A stretch of DNA of 64,000 nucleotides from a bacterium (lineage in GTDB: Bacteria; Zhuqueibacterota; Zhuqueibacteria; Zhuqueibacterales; Zhuqueibacteraceae). A program made the position numbers and the translations under genes. Below, in pieces: positions 34,512 to 44,170 of the stretch (the stretch's first letter is position 1; every line of letters begins with the position of its first letter). The notes beneath the pieces were generated by a model. That model did not search any database, was not told where the DNA came from, and saw only the letters and a program-made list of their open reading frames with translations. The stretch is taken from positions 1 to 64,000 of the forward strand of contig JAKLJX010000008.1 in the NCBI GenBank assembly GCA_023150945.1, read 5' to 3'.

Positions 34512-34778
34512 TCACACTCCAACATTGCCCGCCACAGCAGCCCGATCGTCGCGCTCGAGAAAGGGCGTCACTCCCCACACGAATGCCGAGAAACAAGTGA
34601 ACAGCGCGAGCCACACGCCAATGCGCCTCGCCCTTGCGTGCGCGGCAATGTTTGCGAGCTTGGCCGCGATCCCCTCTGCGCTGGTTGCCCGGCCGGTGAG
34701 AACCACGCGGGTGATGCTGGCCGCAAGGTGGCAGAGAAAGGTATAACCGGCGAGCCTGGCATTTGTTCTATTGATCAT
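34512..34778 (-). pseudogene. DUF4386-like membrane protein, N-terminal fragment
   Basis: From ATG 34778 (MINRTNARLAGYTFLCHLAA) the frame reads 88 residues, including EGIAAKLANIAAHARARRIG and LALFTCFSAFVWGVTPF, which match the first two to three helices of the DUF4386 or similar family. It then ends abruptly in RDDRAAVAGNVGV. Family members are about 220–250 residues. A frameshift near 34560 would put the sequence into a frame continuing past 34512 (IGLLWRAMLECEVALALWS). I judge it a truncated or frameshifted copy next to two intact relatives. Confidence 0.6.
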
Positions 34779-34832
34779 GTGCCTCGTTTCCTTTGGCAGG
34801 TGCTGCCCGGAACGACAGCGCCACAACGATCG

Positions 34833-35549
34833 CTACATTGCCTTTGCGCCGGCCCGCTCTTGCCAGCGTTGAACGTCCACGCCCTTCCTGAGCAGCCAAA
34901 AAATCAGCACGGCTGCCACCAACAGGGCGAAGGGGGCAACAAAAGGAAACAGACGATAGCCGAGTGGCGGATACAAAAAGGTCAGCCAGCCCACACCCGC
35001 AAGGGCCGACAACCCGCCGATGATCCGTGGCAGGAAGGTAGACCTGAACATGAGATAACCATTCAGGCTTGTGGAAAATCCGAAAAACGCCAGGGCAAGC
35101 GCAGCGCCCTGGTCATTCAATTTGAGAAAGAGCAGTGCCAGCGCCTGCAACTGCTCCGGCTGAAATGCAGTCATGTCGTGCGTGCCGCCCAGCACGAGCA
35201 GGGGAGCAAGGTAGAAGAGACGGCTCAGGGTCTTGATCACGCAGCCGGTGAGGCTCCAACACGCCGCCAGCAAAGCGAGACTGCTGCTCACCGGCTTGAG
35301 CAGAATATAGAAAAGCGCCGTCATCGCGACTTGGCACGCCATTTCGAGGAGGTAGATCGAGAATCCCAACTCAAACAGGCGCTTGTGCGCCAGGAGGTTG
35401 GCTGCCGTGGCCGCGGCGTCACCGTACACAACGAGCTGGCCGCTGATGAAAAGCTGCGCGCAGATGCCCGCCAGGATGGTGAGCAGATAGAACAAACCGG
35501 TCGTCCTGGCCAACCGGCGTGGCGAGGATTCCAATGCTCGGGGCACCAT
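34833..35549 (-). CDS. DUF4386 family membrane protein
   Basis: 238 residues from ATG 35549, which has GGGAGAA at the right distance; a TTG five codons earlier is less likely. There are six hydrophobic helices. Family motifs include RLARTTGLFYLLTILAGICA, VYGDAAATAANLLAHKRLFE, FLPRIIGGLSALAGVGWLTF and the C-terminal YRLFPFVAPFALLVAAVLIF. Cytoplasmic membrane, function unknown. It lies 116 bases downstream of a second DUF4386 gene and 54 bases before a truncated third. Confidence 0.9.
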   Translation of the reverse strand: MVPRALESSPRRLARTTGLFYLLTILAGICAQLFISGQLVVYGDAAATAANLLAHKRLFELGFSIYLLEMACQVAMTALFYILLKPVSSSLALLAACWSLTGCVIKTLSRLFYLAPLLVLGGTHDMTAFQPEQLQALALLFLKLNDQGAALALAFFGFSTSLNGYLMFRSTFLPRIIGGLSALAGVGWLTFLYPPLGYRLFPFVAPFALLVAAVLIFWLLRKGVDVQRWQERAGAKAM

Positions 35550-35665
35550 TTGATTTTCTCCCAACGAAGTATTCGTAGATTGGCCTCACGACCGCGAGCC
35601 AGGCGACATCGACGAGGCCAGGAAACACCGGCCTCGCCTTGATTCATATCAATCCGAGGTTGTAC

Positions 35666-36379
35666 TCAGCGGCCGGGAGCGGCGGCGACTGATTCGGCCG
35701 GGGGCTGCGGCTTTGCCCCCATAATCAGCAGCCACAACGGGAACGCCGCCTCTCCGAAGAGGGCGGGAAAGGTGATCTTGTTGACGATCGCCAAGTACTG
35801 CGGCCACAGCATCCCCGTGAAACTGATGATGACATAGGCGACTCCATTGACGATCAGCCAGAGGCCCAAGAAGCGGGGCAAAAAGCCGGAACGAAAAACC
35901 AGCAGTCCGAGGGGAAAGAGCCACAGCCCCCAAAAGAGTTCGATGGGAAAAATGGCCTTGTTGTTCGGATCGAGAAGCACCATGGCCAGCGCGTCCCGCT
36001 GCGCTTTGTCGAAAGCGGACCCCAAACTCTCGCCGCGCAAGAGTTCCAGAGCGGAGATCTGATTCATCGCGTCGTGAATGCCGACCGGAACCTGGACGAG
36101 AACCAGGATCACCATGAGCGCGGCATGTTGCGGGTTCACTGGTTTGAGCAGCCGGTAGAGGGCCAGGGCAACGAAAAGAAAAAGGACCGAGGAGAGCAGA
36201 CTGTTCACCGTGTGGATATTGAAGAGCGATTGCGAGGCGAGAATATTGGCGGCGGTGGCGGCGGCATCGCCGCGCACCATCAGCCTGCCGGGAACATAGA
36301 TGAGACTGAAGACGCCTGAGGGTATCATGAGGAGGTACAACAATCCCGCGCCTCGTGCCCTCTTTGCGGTTGAATTCAT
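35666..36379 (-). CDS. DUF4386 family membrane protein
   Basis: 237 residues from ATG 36379 with AAGGAGA upstream; the 42 open codons before it are unsupported. Motifs parallel those of the next gene: AGLLYLLMIPSGVFSLIYVP, VRGDAAATAANILASQSLFN, FLPRFLGLWLIVNGVAYVII. Six membrane helices; role unknown. It leads a three-gene DUF4386 run. Confidence 0.9.
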   Translation of the reverse strand: MNSTAKRARGAGLLYLLMIPSGVFSLIYVPGRLMVRGDAAATAANILASQSLFNIHTVNSLLSSVLFLFVALALYRLLKPVNPQHAALMVILVLVQVPVGIHDAMNQISALELLRGESLGSAFDKAQRDALAMVLLDPNNKAIFPIELFWGLWLFPLGLLVFRSGFLPRFLGLWLIVNGVAYVIISFTGMLWPQYLAIVNKITFPALFGEAAFPLWLLIMGAKPQPPAESVAAAPGR

Positions 36380-37141
36380 CCTTGTCTCCTTATTGTCGTG
36401 CGACTTGGTCACTCGGATCACTGACAGCAACGCCAGAGTGGGATCACGGATGCGAATGTGCGCCGGACAGCGCGGCTTGGTCAGCGGGCGGGCCGACCGG
36501 CACAATCATGCCATTTTCCTGCCGCTCGAGGGCCAAGCCGGGGGGAGAAGAACGTTTCTGTCTGGTTTGCCAGTTCTCCGCTCCGGGAGGCGCGGCGGCT
36601 CATCGCATGCTGCCCAGCGGGATGCAGGCTGTGCCCGCAGAATACATGGCTGATTGGCTCAACGCGATATCGTGCTCGTGCCATTTCGCGCGGATTTCCC
36701 ATGACACGGGTCTTGAGCGTATACGGCATCATCTGAACAATTGGCTGCGGGAAAATAGTGCCGCAGCGCGCCAAAGTCAAACTTGAAATTTGCGACCATC
36801 GAAGCGGTTGCTTGGTGATGCCAGTCGGAAAGCCGTAAAGGTTGGAACCAACGCAGCTCGCGTAGCTTTCGCATCTTGATCGCTCGAGGTTCTCAAACTA
36901 CGCAGCCGCCCGCGCTCCGCTACCTCCGCCTAAGGCGCAACTTATCCCCCGGCGGCTGGATCTGTTTCAACCTCAGTTGTCCCGCCACCTGGATCATGCC
37001 GTCGGCGAATGTACGCAGAGGGGTGAGCTCGTGGCCGATGCCACATTAAAAATCGATTTTGGACGCGCCGGCCCCCGGCAGAGCAGTGTTCTCTTAACCT
37101 GCCAAGTTGGAGAACAAATTGGTGAAGCCGGACAAGTGACT
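36380..37141. other. 762-base intergenic region
   Basis: It separates the DUF4386 cluster from the first giant surface-protein gene (stop at 37142). The open frames on both strands overlap each other and match nothing. No clear terminator or repeat was seen. Confidence 0.45.
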
Positions 37142-40100
37142 CTAGCGCATGAGCAAGAGCTTGGTCTGCGCGCTGAACGAAGCCGACCGCAGCACGCACA
37201 GGTAGACGCCGCTCGCCATCGGCAAACCCTGATCATCTCTTGCATCCCACACGAAGCTATGCTGGCCCGCGGCCATCTCGCCACTAACCAACTCACGCAC
37301 GCTTTGTCCAGCCAGGGTGTAGATCACGAGGGCGACGTGCTCGGCTTTTTGCAGCTTGAAGCCAATTCGAGTCGTGGGATTGAACGGATTGGGGTAGTTC
37401 TGCAACAGCCCGTAGCCGGCTGCGTCCGTCTGATCACCATGGAACGCGAGCGCCTCAGACTCGGATGCTTTCGGCAGATTTCCCGCTCCCGGCAGAGTCC
37501 CGGGCGAGTCATGGTGCAGAAACAAACAATCGCGTTCCACCACGATTTCGTTGGCGCAAATCGCGCCGCGCAGTTGGCTGTTTTTGGCGAGCGCGACGGC
37601 CGCATTCGGTGCGATCAGGTTGCCCAGAAAGTACGCTTCTTTTCCGATATTCACAGCCGTGCTCTGCAACGTGAAGAAGGTCACCAGCTCGCTATCGCTC
37701 TCGCCATTCGGCAACAGGCGAATCTCCACTTCCTTGCCCAATTGCAGATTGCTGACGACGTTGATATTCACCGGCGCGCCACTGGCAAGATCAGTCGCGA
37801 TCACTGCCGTCGAGCCGGGATAGCGCAGCTCGTTAATGAAATATTCGCCGCTGGTAAGCTGCAGTGTGCCGCCGCTGTTGAGGGTAACAATGCCATACGA
37901 ACCCGGCGCCAGCGCGAGCGCACCATTTTGCGGCACGGTTTGGTTCAAGCCGCCGGCGCTGTAGCTCTTGCTCGGCAACGGTTCGATGGCAACCGGCCCC
38001 ACGCTGATCACGCCGTTGACCGTTCCGGCATTGCTGACCGCGAGCGATGACTTGACGTTGCCGTTGATGGTATTGTCTTTTTGAATCGTGAGCGCGCCCA
38101 CCGCGGTGAGATTGGAGTTGTATGTGCTGGGATCGCCTTTTTCCACCAGCAGTGTGCCGTTGGAATGAATGTTGCCGGCCGGCGTGTGTTGCTTGGTACG
38201 CTTGAGCGTCACTTTGTTGGCGAGAAAGACAAAAGGGTTGCACACGGCGGCGTCAGTCACTTTCATCACAAACACATCGCGCTGACCATGAGGCGTTGCC
38301 TGGAAGGCATTCAGAGTCGGGAGATCAGTTGAAAACGTCAAGCCGGTCATGTAAGCGGCACCGTGAACATCCACAGCGAGGCCGGTGGGCCGGTCCTCGG
38401 CAGTGCCGCCGAAATAAGTGGCATACACCAAAGCCGAACCCGCCGGATTCAACTTGGCAAGGATGCCATCATAAACGCCACCGGCGAAAGTCGATTGCAT
38501 CGGATTAGCGGTGGGAAAGTCAGATGACAGCGTCCAGCCCGCCACATAAACACTGCCCGTACCGTCGACGGCCAGGTCACGAGCATATTCGTCCAGGCTG
38601 CCGCCGAGGAACGTGGAATAGACGAGCGCCGAGGCCGTGGCATTCAATTTCACAACCATGGCATCGCGGCCGCCGGCCAGCGCCGGCTGCAACGCATTCG
38701 CCGTCGGAAAATCCGGCGAGGCCGTTTGTCCCGTCACATACAAATTGCCGCTGGCATCTCTCGCGATATCCGTGCCGATATCGTCAGCGCTGCCGCCGAG
38801 AAAAGTGGAATAGGCCAGAGCCGCTGTACTCGGATTCAACTTCGTGATAAAGACGTCCTGCAAGCCAGCCCAAGTTGGCTGCAAGGCATTCGCAACCGGA
38901 AAGTCCGGTGAATCCGTCACGCCGGTCAGATAGGCGTTGCCGGCGTTATCGACAAAGATACCTTGTGCTGAATCGCGAGCGTTGCCGCCCAGATAAGAGG
39001 AATAGACCAGCGTCGAACCCGTTGCATTGAACTTGGTGACAAAAGCGTCAGTGGCGCCGCCGGCGTAGAGCGGCTGTTGCGCATTCACCGTGGGAAAATT
39101 CGGCGAATCCGTCACGCCGGCGACATGGACATTGCCCGTCGCATCCGCAAAGATGGCGTTGCCATAGTCGACTGTTCCGGTGCCGCCGAGAAAAGTGGAA
39201 AAGACGAGTGCAGACCCGGCGGGGTTCAGTTTGAAGACGACGGCGTCGACATCGCCGCCGCCAAAAGCCGGTTGCGCGGGATTCATCAGGGGAAAATCGG
39301 AAGATTGGGCCCATCCGGAAACATAAGCGTTGCCGGCGGCGTCCACGGTAATGTCGAAACCTGCTTCGCGCCGGGTGCCGCCGAGATAAGTGGAGTAGAC
39401 GAGCGCGGTGCCGGAGGGATTGAGCTTGGTCACGAAAATGTCCTGGTCGAGACAAACGCAAACCGGCTGCAAAGCATTCGCCACCGGGAAGTCCAGCGAG
39501 CTGGTGAATCCCGTGATATAGGCGCTGCCCGCGCCGTCCACGGCGATCGCGTTGCTGATATCCTGATCGCTGCCGCCGAGAAAAGTGGAGTAAATGAGAA
39601 TCGGATCAATGACGAGAGGCGCGCTCATGTCATAAGCCTCGACATGAAAGCCGACGTGCGGCAAGCCATTACCTTCGTCATCGTCTGCCGCGCTCGCGAG
39701 CAGCTTGTAGCCGCCGGAAATCTCCTGGCGAATGCCCTCCTGCTCCTGATAGATGATGGGCTTGTGCATGCGCACTTGCGCATCGGCGACGTGCATCACC
39801 AAGTCGGCTTGCGAATCCACTTCGAGTTCATCCACGCCGGCAAATCCCAGCTTGATCGCGGCCGGATCCGCGCCCGGTGCCACGATGAAGTCGTACTCCA
39901 ATTCTTGCTGATTGCCGTAATAAACCAGATCGACGCCAGGATATATCGCGTGGTATTTGATCTTGGCGTAGGTGGCAACGTTGGTCCGCCAGTGGGTGGG
40001 ATCATTGCCCTTGAGCTGGTTGATCTTGCCGGGCAATTGCTCCAATCCCTGTATGCGAGGCGCCGGATTCGCGCCGGCAAGCTCCAAACGAATGACGCTG

Positions 40101-40483
40101 GCGGCTCGTGGTTCGTCGCTCGTCGTCGCGACCATTTGTGATTTCTTTGGCGCCGCAATTGACAACTGCTCACTGAAAACTGACAACTGCTCACCGCCCA
40201 CGGGCTTTTGCAGCGAGAACACGGCTTCTTGCGTGGTCAAGAACAGGGCATAGCCCTTACCGCGCGCCGTGAACCGGACCTCTTCCGCGGTTTGTCCCTG
40301 GTTGGCTGCGAAGCACAGCGGCAGCTTGCCGTAAGCTTCTGCAAGCTCGGCCTTGCCGGACGAATTCGCGTTCGTCGGGACGACCGGCTGGTCCTGAAAA
40401 AATCTCTTGGGCAGCAGGCCTGCAAAGAGAAGCAGAACAAGCGCCACCACTGAGATGCTGGTCCAGGTTGGTTTGGCATTCAT
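37142..40483 (-). CDS. SBBP-repeat surface protein with shared C-terminal module and T9SS domain
   Basis: 1113 residues from ATG 40483 (GAGGTGA upstream). After a signal anchor (ISVVALVLLLFAGLLPK) comes an N-terminal domain often seen before SBBP repeats (RFTARGKGYALFLT, KIKYHAIYPGVDLVYYGNQQ, LVIDPILIYSTFLGG). Seven SBBP repeats of about 60 residues follow (LVYSTYLGG..., DAAGNAYVSGWAQSSDFP). Near residue 745 a Cys-containing sequence begins a roughly 270-residue module (VFLANKVTLKRTKQHTPAGN to NSQLRGAICANEIVV), found again in 44171–47038. A T9SS sorting domain (LLQNYPNPFNPTTRIGFKL) ends the protein. A short heptad-like DNA repeat is inserted near residue 100 (see 40146–40200). Confidence 0.9.
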   Translation of the reverse strand: MNAKPTWTSISVVALVLLLFAGLLPKRFFQDQPVVPTNANSSGKAELAEAYGKLPLCFAANQGQTAEEVRFTARGKGYALFLTTQEAVFSLQKPVGGEQLSVFSEQLSIAAPKKSQMVATTSDEPRAASVIRLELAGANPAPRIQGLEQLPGKINQLKGNDPTHWRTNVATYAKIKYHAIYPGVDLVYYGNQQELEYDFIVAPGADPAAIKLGFAGVDELEVDSQADLVMHVADAQVRMHKPIIYQEQEGIRQEISGGYKLLASAADDDEGNGLPHVGFHVEAYDMSAPLVIDPILIYSTFLGGSDQDISNAIAVDGAGSAYITGFTSSLDFPVANALQPVCVCLDQDIFVTKLNPSGTALVYSTYLGGTRREAGFDITVDAAGNAYVSGWAQSSDFPLMNPAQPAFGGGDVDAVVFKLNPAGSALVFSTFLGGTGTVDYGNAIFADATGNVHVAGVTDSPNFPTVNAQQPLYAGGATDAFVTKFNATGSTLVYSSYLGGNARDSAQGIFVDNAGNAYLTGVTDSPDFPVANALQPTWAGLQDVFITKLNPSTAALAYSTFLGGSADDIGTDIARDASGNLYVTGQTASPDFPTANALQPALAGGRDAMVVKLNATASALVYSTFLGGSLDEYARDLAVDGTGSVYVAGWTLSSDFPTANPMQSTFAGGVYDGILAKLNPAGSALVYATYFGGTAEDRPTGLAVDVHGAAYMTGLTFSTDLPTLNAFQATPHGQRDVFVMKVTDAAVCNPFVFLANKVTLKRTKQHTPAGNIHSNGTLLVEKGDPSTYNSNLTAVGALTIQKDNTINGNVKSSLAVSNAGTVNGVISVGPVAIEPLPSKSYSAGGLNQTVPQNGALALAPGSYGIVTLNSGGTLQLTSGEYFINELRYPGSTAVIATDLASGAPVNINVVSNLQLGKEVEIRLLPNGESDSELVTFFTLQSTAVNIGKEAYFLGNLIAPNAAVALAKNSQLRGAICANEIVVERDCLFLHHDSPGTLPGAGNLPKASESEALAFHGDQTDAAGYGLLQNYPNPFNPTTRIGFKLQKAEHVALVIYTLAGQSVRELVSGEMAAGQHSFVWDARDDQGLPMASGVYLCVLRSASFSAQTKLLLMR
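40146..40200. repeat. Short direct-repeat insert inside a CDS
   Basis: GACAACTGCTCACTGAAAAC followed by a near-repeat GACAACTGCTCACC. Translated, this gives the run LSVFSEQLSI in the surface protein. It reads as short-unit interspersed DNA placed in frame rather than as an evolved protein segment. Confidence 0.5.
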
Positions 40484-40672
40484 GACTGGCTCACCTCGGT
40501 TCTTCTGCAGGACGGTTGACCGGCACAATGGCGACGGCAACACAAACCGCTGTCACTGCAACTCTTGACAACCATCTGCGAGCGATTGCCCGGTCACTTG
40601 AGACGTCCGCGCCTGCAAACATCGCGCTGCCACAGTGATCGGTCAGTTGTTTGTGGGAAGCAGCAGATGATT

Positions 40673-43600
40673 TCACTTCGTCAAAAGCAATTTCTTCGTC
40701 TGCGTAAAGCCCTTGGCTTCCAAACGATAGAGATAGAAACCGGAAGCCAGCGAGCTCGCGTCCCAATTGACTTTGTACGTGCCTGCCGGGACCTGCTGAT
40801 CAACGAGCGTGGCGACTTCTGCTCCGAATGTGTTGTACACTTTCAGGCGAACAGGACTGTCACGCGGCACGGAAAATTGGATCGTCGTCACCGGATTGAA
40901 GGGGTTGGGATAGTTTTGTTCGAGCGCATAACTTTTTGGCAAAGTCGTGATTTCTGCAGTACTGAAAGCGGCCTTGGGTGCGGAAGCCATGTTGATGGCA
41001 TCAATAATAGCCTGGGCTTGCGCAATCAGCGCAGCGGCCTCAGTTTCCGTGATCGCCTTGCCGCGTTGTGCGGTGACTTGGTTGATGAAAGTATTCAGTT
41101 CGGAGACCGCCTTTTTAGGCTCGTCGTTTTGCAGATATGCTTGGATTTGACCCAATTTGGTGAGCCAAGCATTCTTGATCCCTTTATCAGTATCCTTGAT
41201 GTTCAATGAAGTGACCGTTGTGATCAGATCACTGATGGCGTCTTCTGCCGACTTCACTGTGATAACAACAACATCTGTAGCTGTTCCGCCTTTGCCATCG
41301 GCAACGGTCAACTCGATATCATGAATGCCAACGCCGAGAGTGACTTGCGAGGTCGCGCTATTACTTTCTGCGGCGATGACGTTGCCGTTTTCTTTCCAAG
41401 TATAGGTAAGTGGATCATTGTTCGGATCGCTGGAACCGGCGCCACTGAGGGTGATTTGAGCAGAACCGGTCGCGGTAATGACCGTCTGATCTGGTCCGGC
41501 ATTGGCTGTGGGTGGCGTGTTCAAAACATACCTGCCAAAATATGAAGAGGGTTTGCCGCCTGCGGTGGTGAAGCTGCCTCCCACATACAGATGGTTGCCA
41601 CTCACAGCAATGGCATGGACACCACCATTCGTTCCGCTACCGAGCGCCGACCAACTCGTGCCGTTCCATTTGGCAATACGGTTTGCCGGGACTTCCCCTG
41701 CGATTGTGAAGTAACCTCCCGCATACACCTCGCTTCCGTAAACGGCGATAGCCCGGACAGTACTATTCGTTCCGCTTCCCAGGGTAGACCAATTCGTGCC
41801 GTCCCATTTGGCAATATTTTTCGCTGCAACTCCCCCCGCTGTGGCGAAGTAACCTCCCGCATACACCTCACTGCCGCTGACAGCGATGGCATAGACAGGC
41901 CCATTCATTCCGTCTCCCAGCGCCGACCAACTCGTGCCGTTCCATTTCGCAATACTGTTTGCTGGAATTCCTCCCGCAGTGGTGAAGTAACCTCCTGCAT
42001 ACACTTCGCCGCCGCTGACAACGATGGCATAGACATTCCCATTCATTCCGCTACCCAGCGCCGACCAACTTGTGCCATTCCATTTCGCAATATAGTTTGC
42101 CGGAACTCCCCCCGCAGTGCTGAAGTGACCTCCCGCATACACTTCGCTGCCACTGACAGCGATTCCCAGTACCCTGAAATACGTTCCACTACCGATTCCA
42201 CTTCCCAGTGCCGACCAACTCGTGCCGTTCCATTTCGCAATATTGTTTGCCGGAACGCCACCCGCTGTCGTGAAAAACTGGCCTCCCGCATACACCTCGT
42301 TGCCACACACAGCGATGGCATCGACGGAACTATAGTATTCGCCCATTCCGCTTCCCAACGCCGACCAACTCGTGCCATCCCATTCTGCAATACGGTCTGC
42401 CAGAACTGGCCCTGCAGTTGTGAACCCGCCTCCCGCATACGCCTCGCTGCTGTTCATGGCGAGGGCATTGACAACACCATTGACCCCATTTTGACTTGAA
42501 GCATGTAGCCTAGACCAATTCGTACCGTTCCATTTTGCGATATCGTTTGCCACAACGTTGCTTCCGGTGGTGAGGTAACCTGCTGCATAAACCTCACTAT
42601 TGCTGATGGCGATGGAAAAAACATTACTGTTCATTCCACTGCCCAGCGTCGACCAACTCGTGCCGTTCCATTTCGCAATATGGTTCGCCGGATCTCCCCC
42701 CGCTGCCGTGAACATGCCACCCGCATAGACCTGGCTGCCGCTGACAGCGATGGCAAAGACATAATAATTCGTTCCGCTACCCAGCGCCGACCAACTCGTG
42801 CCGTTCCATTTCGCAATATGGTTCGCCGGAACTCCCCCAGCGGTGGTGAACCAGCCTCCGGCATACACCTCGCTGCCACTGATAGCAATGGCATGGACCT
42901 CACCGAACGACCCCATTCCGCTACCCAGGGCGGACCAACCCGTGCCGTCCCATTTTGCAATGTGATTTGCCACAACTCCCCCTGCTGTGTAGAAGCGGCC
43001 TCCCGCATAGACCTCGCTGCCGCTGACAACGATGGCATAGACGTTTCCACTAGCAAATGTACTGCCATCTCCACTCATACCGCTACCCAGCCCCGACCAA
43101 CTCGTGCCATTCCATTTCGCAATGCCGGATGCCCAAACAGGCCCTGCCTTCGTGAACCAACCTCCCGCATACACCTCACTGCTGCTGACAGCGATTGCAT
43201 AGACTCTGCTATTCATTCCGCCACCCAGCGCCGACCAACTCGTGCCGTCCCATTTCGCAATGTTGTTCACCAGAACTCCCCCCGCGGCGCCGAAGTCGCC
43301 GCCCGCATAGACCTCGCTGCCGCTGACGGTGATGGCATAGACGTCTCCACTTATTCCGCTACCCAGCGGCGACCAACTCGTGCCGTCCCATTTCGCAATA
43401 TTGTTTGCGACAACTCCTCCTGCTGAGGTGAACCGCCCTCCTGCATACACCTCGCTGCCGTTCACGGCGATGGCATAGACATGGCCATTTGGCCCGGGTG
43501 TGGCGAATCGATCATCCCAGTTCTCGTCACCAGTTGCGGCCATGACCTGGACCATACCGGCTGTTTGTTGTGCAGCGTTTGCAGGCACAAAGCGCGGCTC

Positions 43601-43813
43601 GCCATTCGGGCCAGTCGTCATTTGCCAGCCTGCCGGATCCACGCTGCCGCGGAAACCGCGTTCGAGATTGAGCGTGCCGTCGTGGTTGAGCAACTGCTCC
43701 AGCGGCAACTTGGGTTGAGTCAATTCTTGCTGGTCTTGCGCCAGCACGCCATTGCCCAGGGCAAATGCCAAGAGCCAGCACAGACACAGCGTCAAAAGCC
43801 AATGCGTTTTCAT
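40673..43813 (-). CDS. Giant 14-blade propeller surface protein with PKD and T9SS domains
   Basis: 1046 residues from ATG 43813 (GAGGAAA upstream). The signal peptide is MKTHWLLTLCLCWLLAFALG. Residues about 90–770 hold 14 nearly uniform repeats of about 45–55 residues (core VYAIAVSGSEVYAGG, then FTTAGGVPANHIAKWNGTSW and SALGSG). Because the DNA repeats too, copies of the unit are nearly identical. A PKD-like domain follows (TANAGPDQTVITATGSAQIT), then a helical segment with ISDLITTVTSLNIKDTDKGI, then the sorting domain (LEQNYPNPFNPVTTIQFSV, LASGFYLYRLEAKG). The blades resemble WD40-like/DUF5122-type propellers of unknown ligand. Confidence 0.9.
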   Translation of the reverse strand: MKTHWLLTLCLCWLLAFALGNGVLAQDQQELTQPKLPLEQLLNHDGTLNLERGFRGSVDPAGWQMTTGPNGEPRFVPANAAQQTAGMVQVMAATGDENWDDRFATPGPNGHVYAIAVNGSEVYAGGRFTSAGGVVANNIAKWDGTSWSPLGSGISGDVYAITVSGSEVYAGGDFGAAGGVLVNNIAKWDGTSWSALGGGMNSRVYAIAVSSSEVYAGGWFTKAGPVWASGIAKWNGTSWSGLGSGMSGDGSTFASGNVYAIVVSGSEVYAGGRFYTAGGVVANHIAKWDGTGWSALGSGMGSFGEVHAIAISGSEVYAGGWFTTAGGVPANHIAKWNGTSWSALGSGTNYYVFAIAVSGSQVYAGGMFTAAGGDPANHIAKWNGTSWSTLGSGMNSNVFSIAISNSEVYAAGYLTTGSNVVANDIAKWNGTNWSRLHASSQNGVNGVVNALAMNSSEAYAGGGFTTAGPVLADRIAEWDGTSWSALGSGMGEYYSSVDAIAVCGNEVYAGGQFFTTAGGVPANNIAKWNGTSWSALGSGIGSGTYFRVLGIAVSGSEVYAGGHFSTAGGVPANYIAKWNGTSWSALGSGMNGNVYAIVVSGGEVYAGGYFTTAGGIPANSIAKWNGTSWSALGDGMNGPVYAIAVSGSEVYAGGYFATAGGVAAKNIAKWDGTNWSTLGSGTNSTVRAIAVYGSEVYAGGYFTIAGEVPANRIAKWNGTSWSALGSGTNGGVHAIAVSGNHLYVGGSFTTAGGKPSSYFGRYVLNTPPTANAGPDQTVITATGSAQITLSGAGSSDPNNDPLTYTWKENGNVIAAESNSATSQVTLGVGIHDIELTVADGKGGTATDVVVITVKSAEDAISDLITTVTSLNIKDTDKGIKNAWLTKLGQIQAYLQNDEPKKAVSELNTFINQVTAQRGKAITETEAAALIAQAQAIIDAINMASAPKAAFSTAEITTLPKSYALEQNYPNPFNPVTTIQFSVPRDSPVRLKVYNTFGAEVATLVDQQVPAGTYKVNWDASSLASGFYLYRLEAKGFTQTKKLLLTK

Positions 43814-44170
43814 GATTTGTTTCCTCTTTGCTAGTGAGGGTACTTTGGGGACGCACCCATTTTTTTTGAATTCGGCTGTTTCTGCCAAAATAATGTTGGA
43901 ACAAGCCACTTCAATTTTAACACAAAACTCATACCTGCCAGCAAGCCGTATTACCGCCGGTGCCACGCCCGCCCAAGTCATTATTAAAAATGGAGGCACC
44001 GCAAGATCGGGCTGGCATTTTTCGGCGGCAAAAACTCAATCGCTGGGTCAAATAACCCAGAACGACAGCAAAGACCGTGGTAAGTCACTCACTGTGTCAA
44101 AACTCGTTATCTCCAATCACGCCAAGTGACCGGTCACTTCGAGTGATCGGTCAGTGACGTCATTTTGACC
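43814..44170. other. 357-base intergenic region between surface-protein genes
   Basis: Upstream region of the propeller gene and 3' end of the preceding surface gene. It contains a 16-base perfect palindrome at 44124–44139 and a run of the same short-unit text (GTGATCGGTCAGTGACGTCA), similar to 40596–40650. Confidence 0.5.
44124..44139. repeat. 16-base palindrome
   Basis: AAGTGACCGGTCACTT reads identically on both strands. It sits near more copies of GTGAC/GGTCA text on the right, of the same family as the intragenic inserts at 40146 and 44440–44475. Could be a protein-binding site or a repeat unit. Confidence 0.5.

Noticed and set aside
33891-35642. 583-codon plus-strand frame
   Set aside because: Overlaps the DUF4386 genes antisense, and its left part covers the gap without any protein-like pattern.
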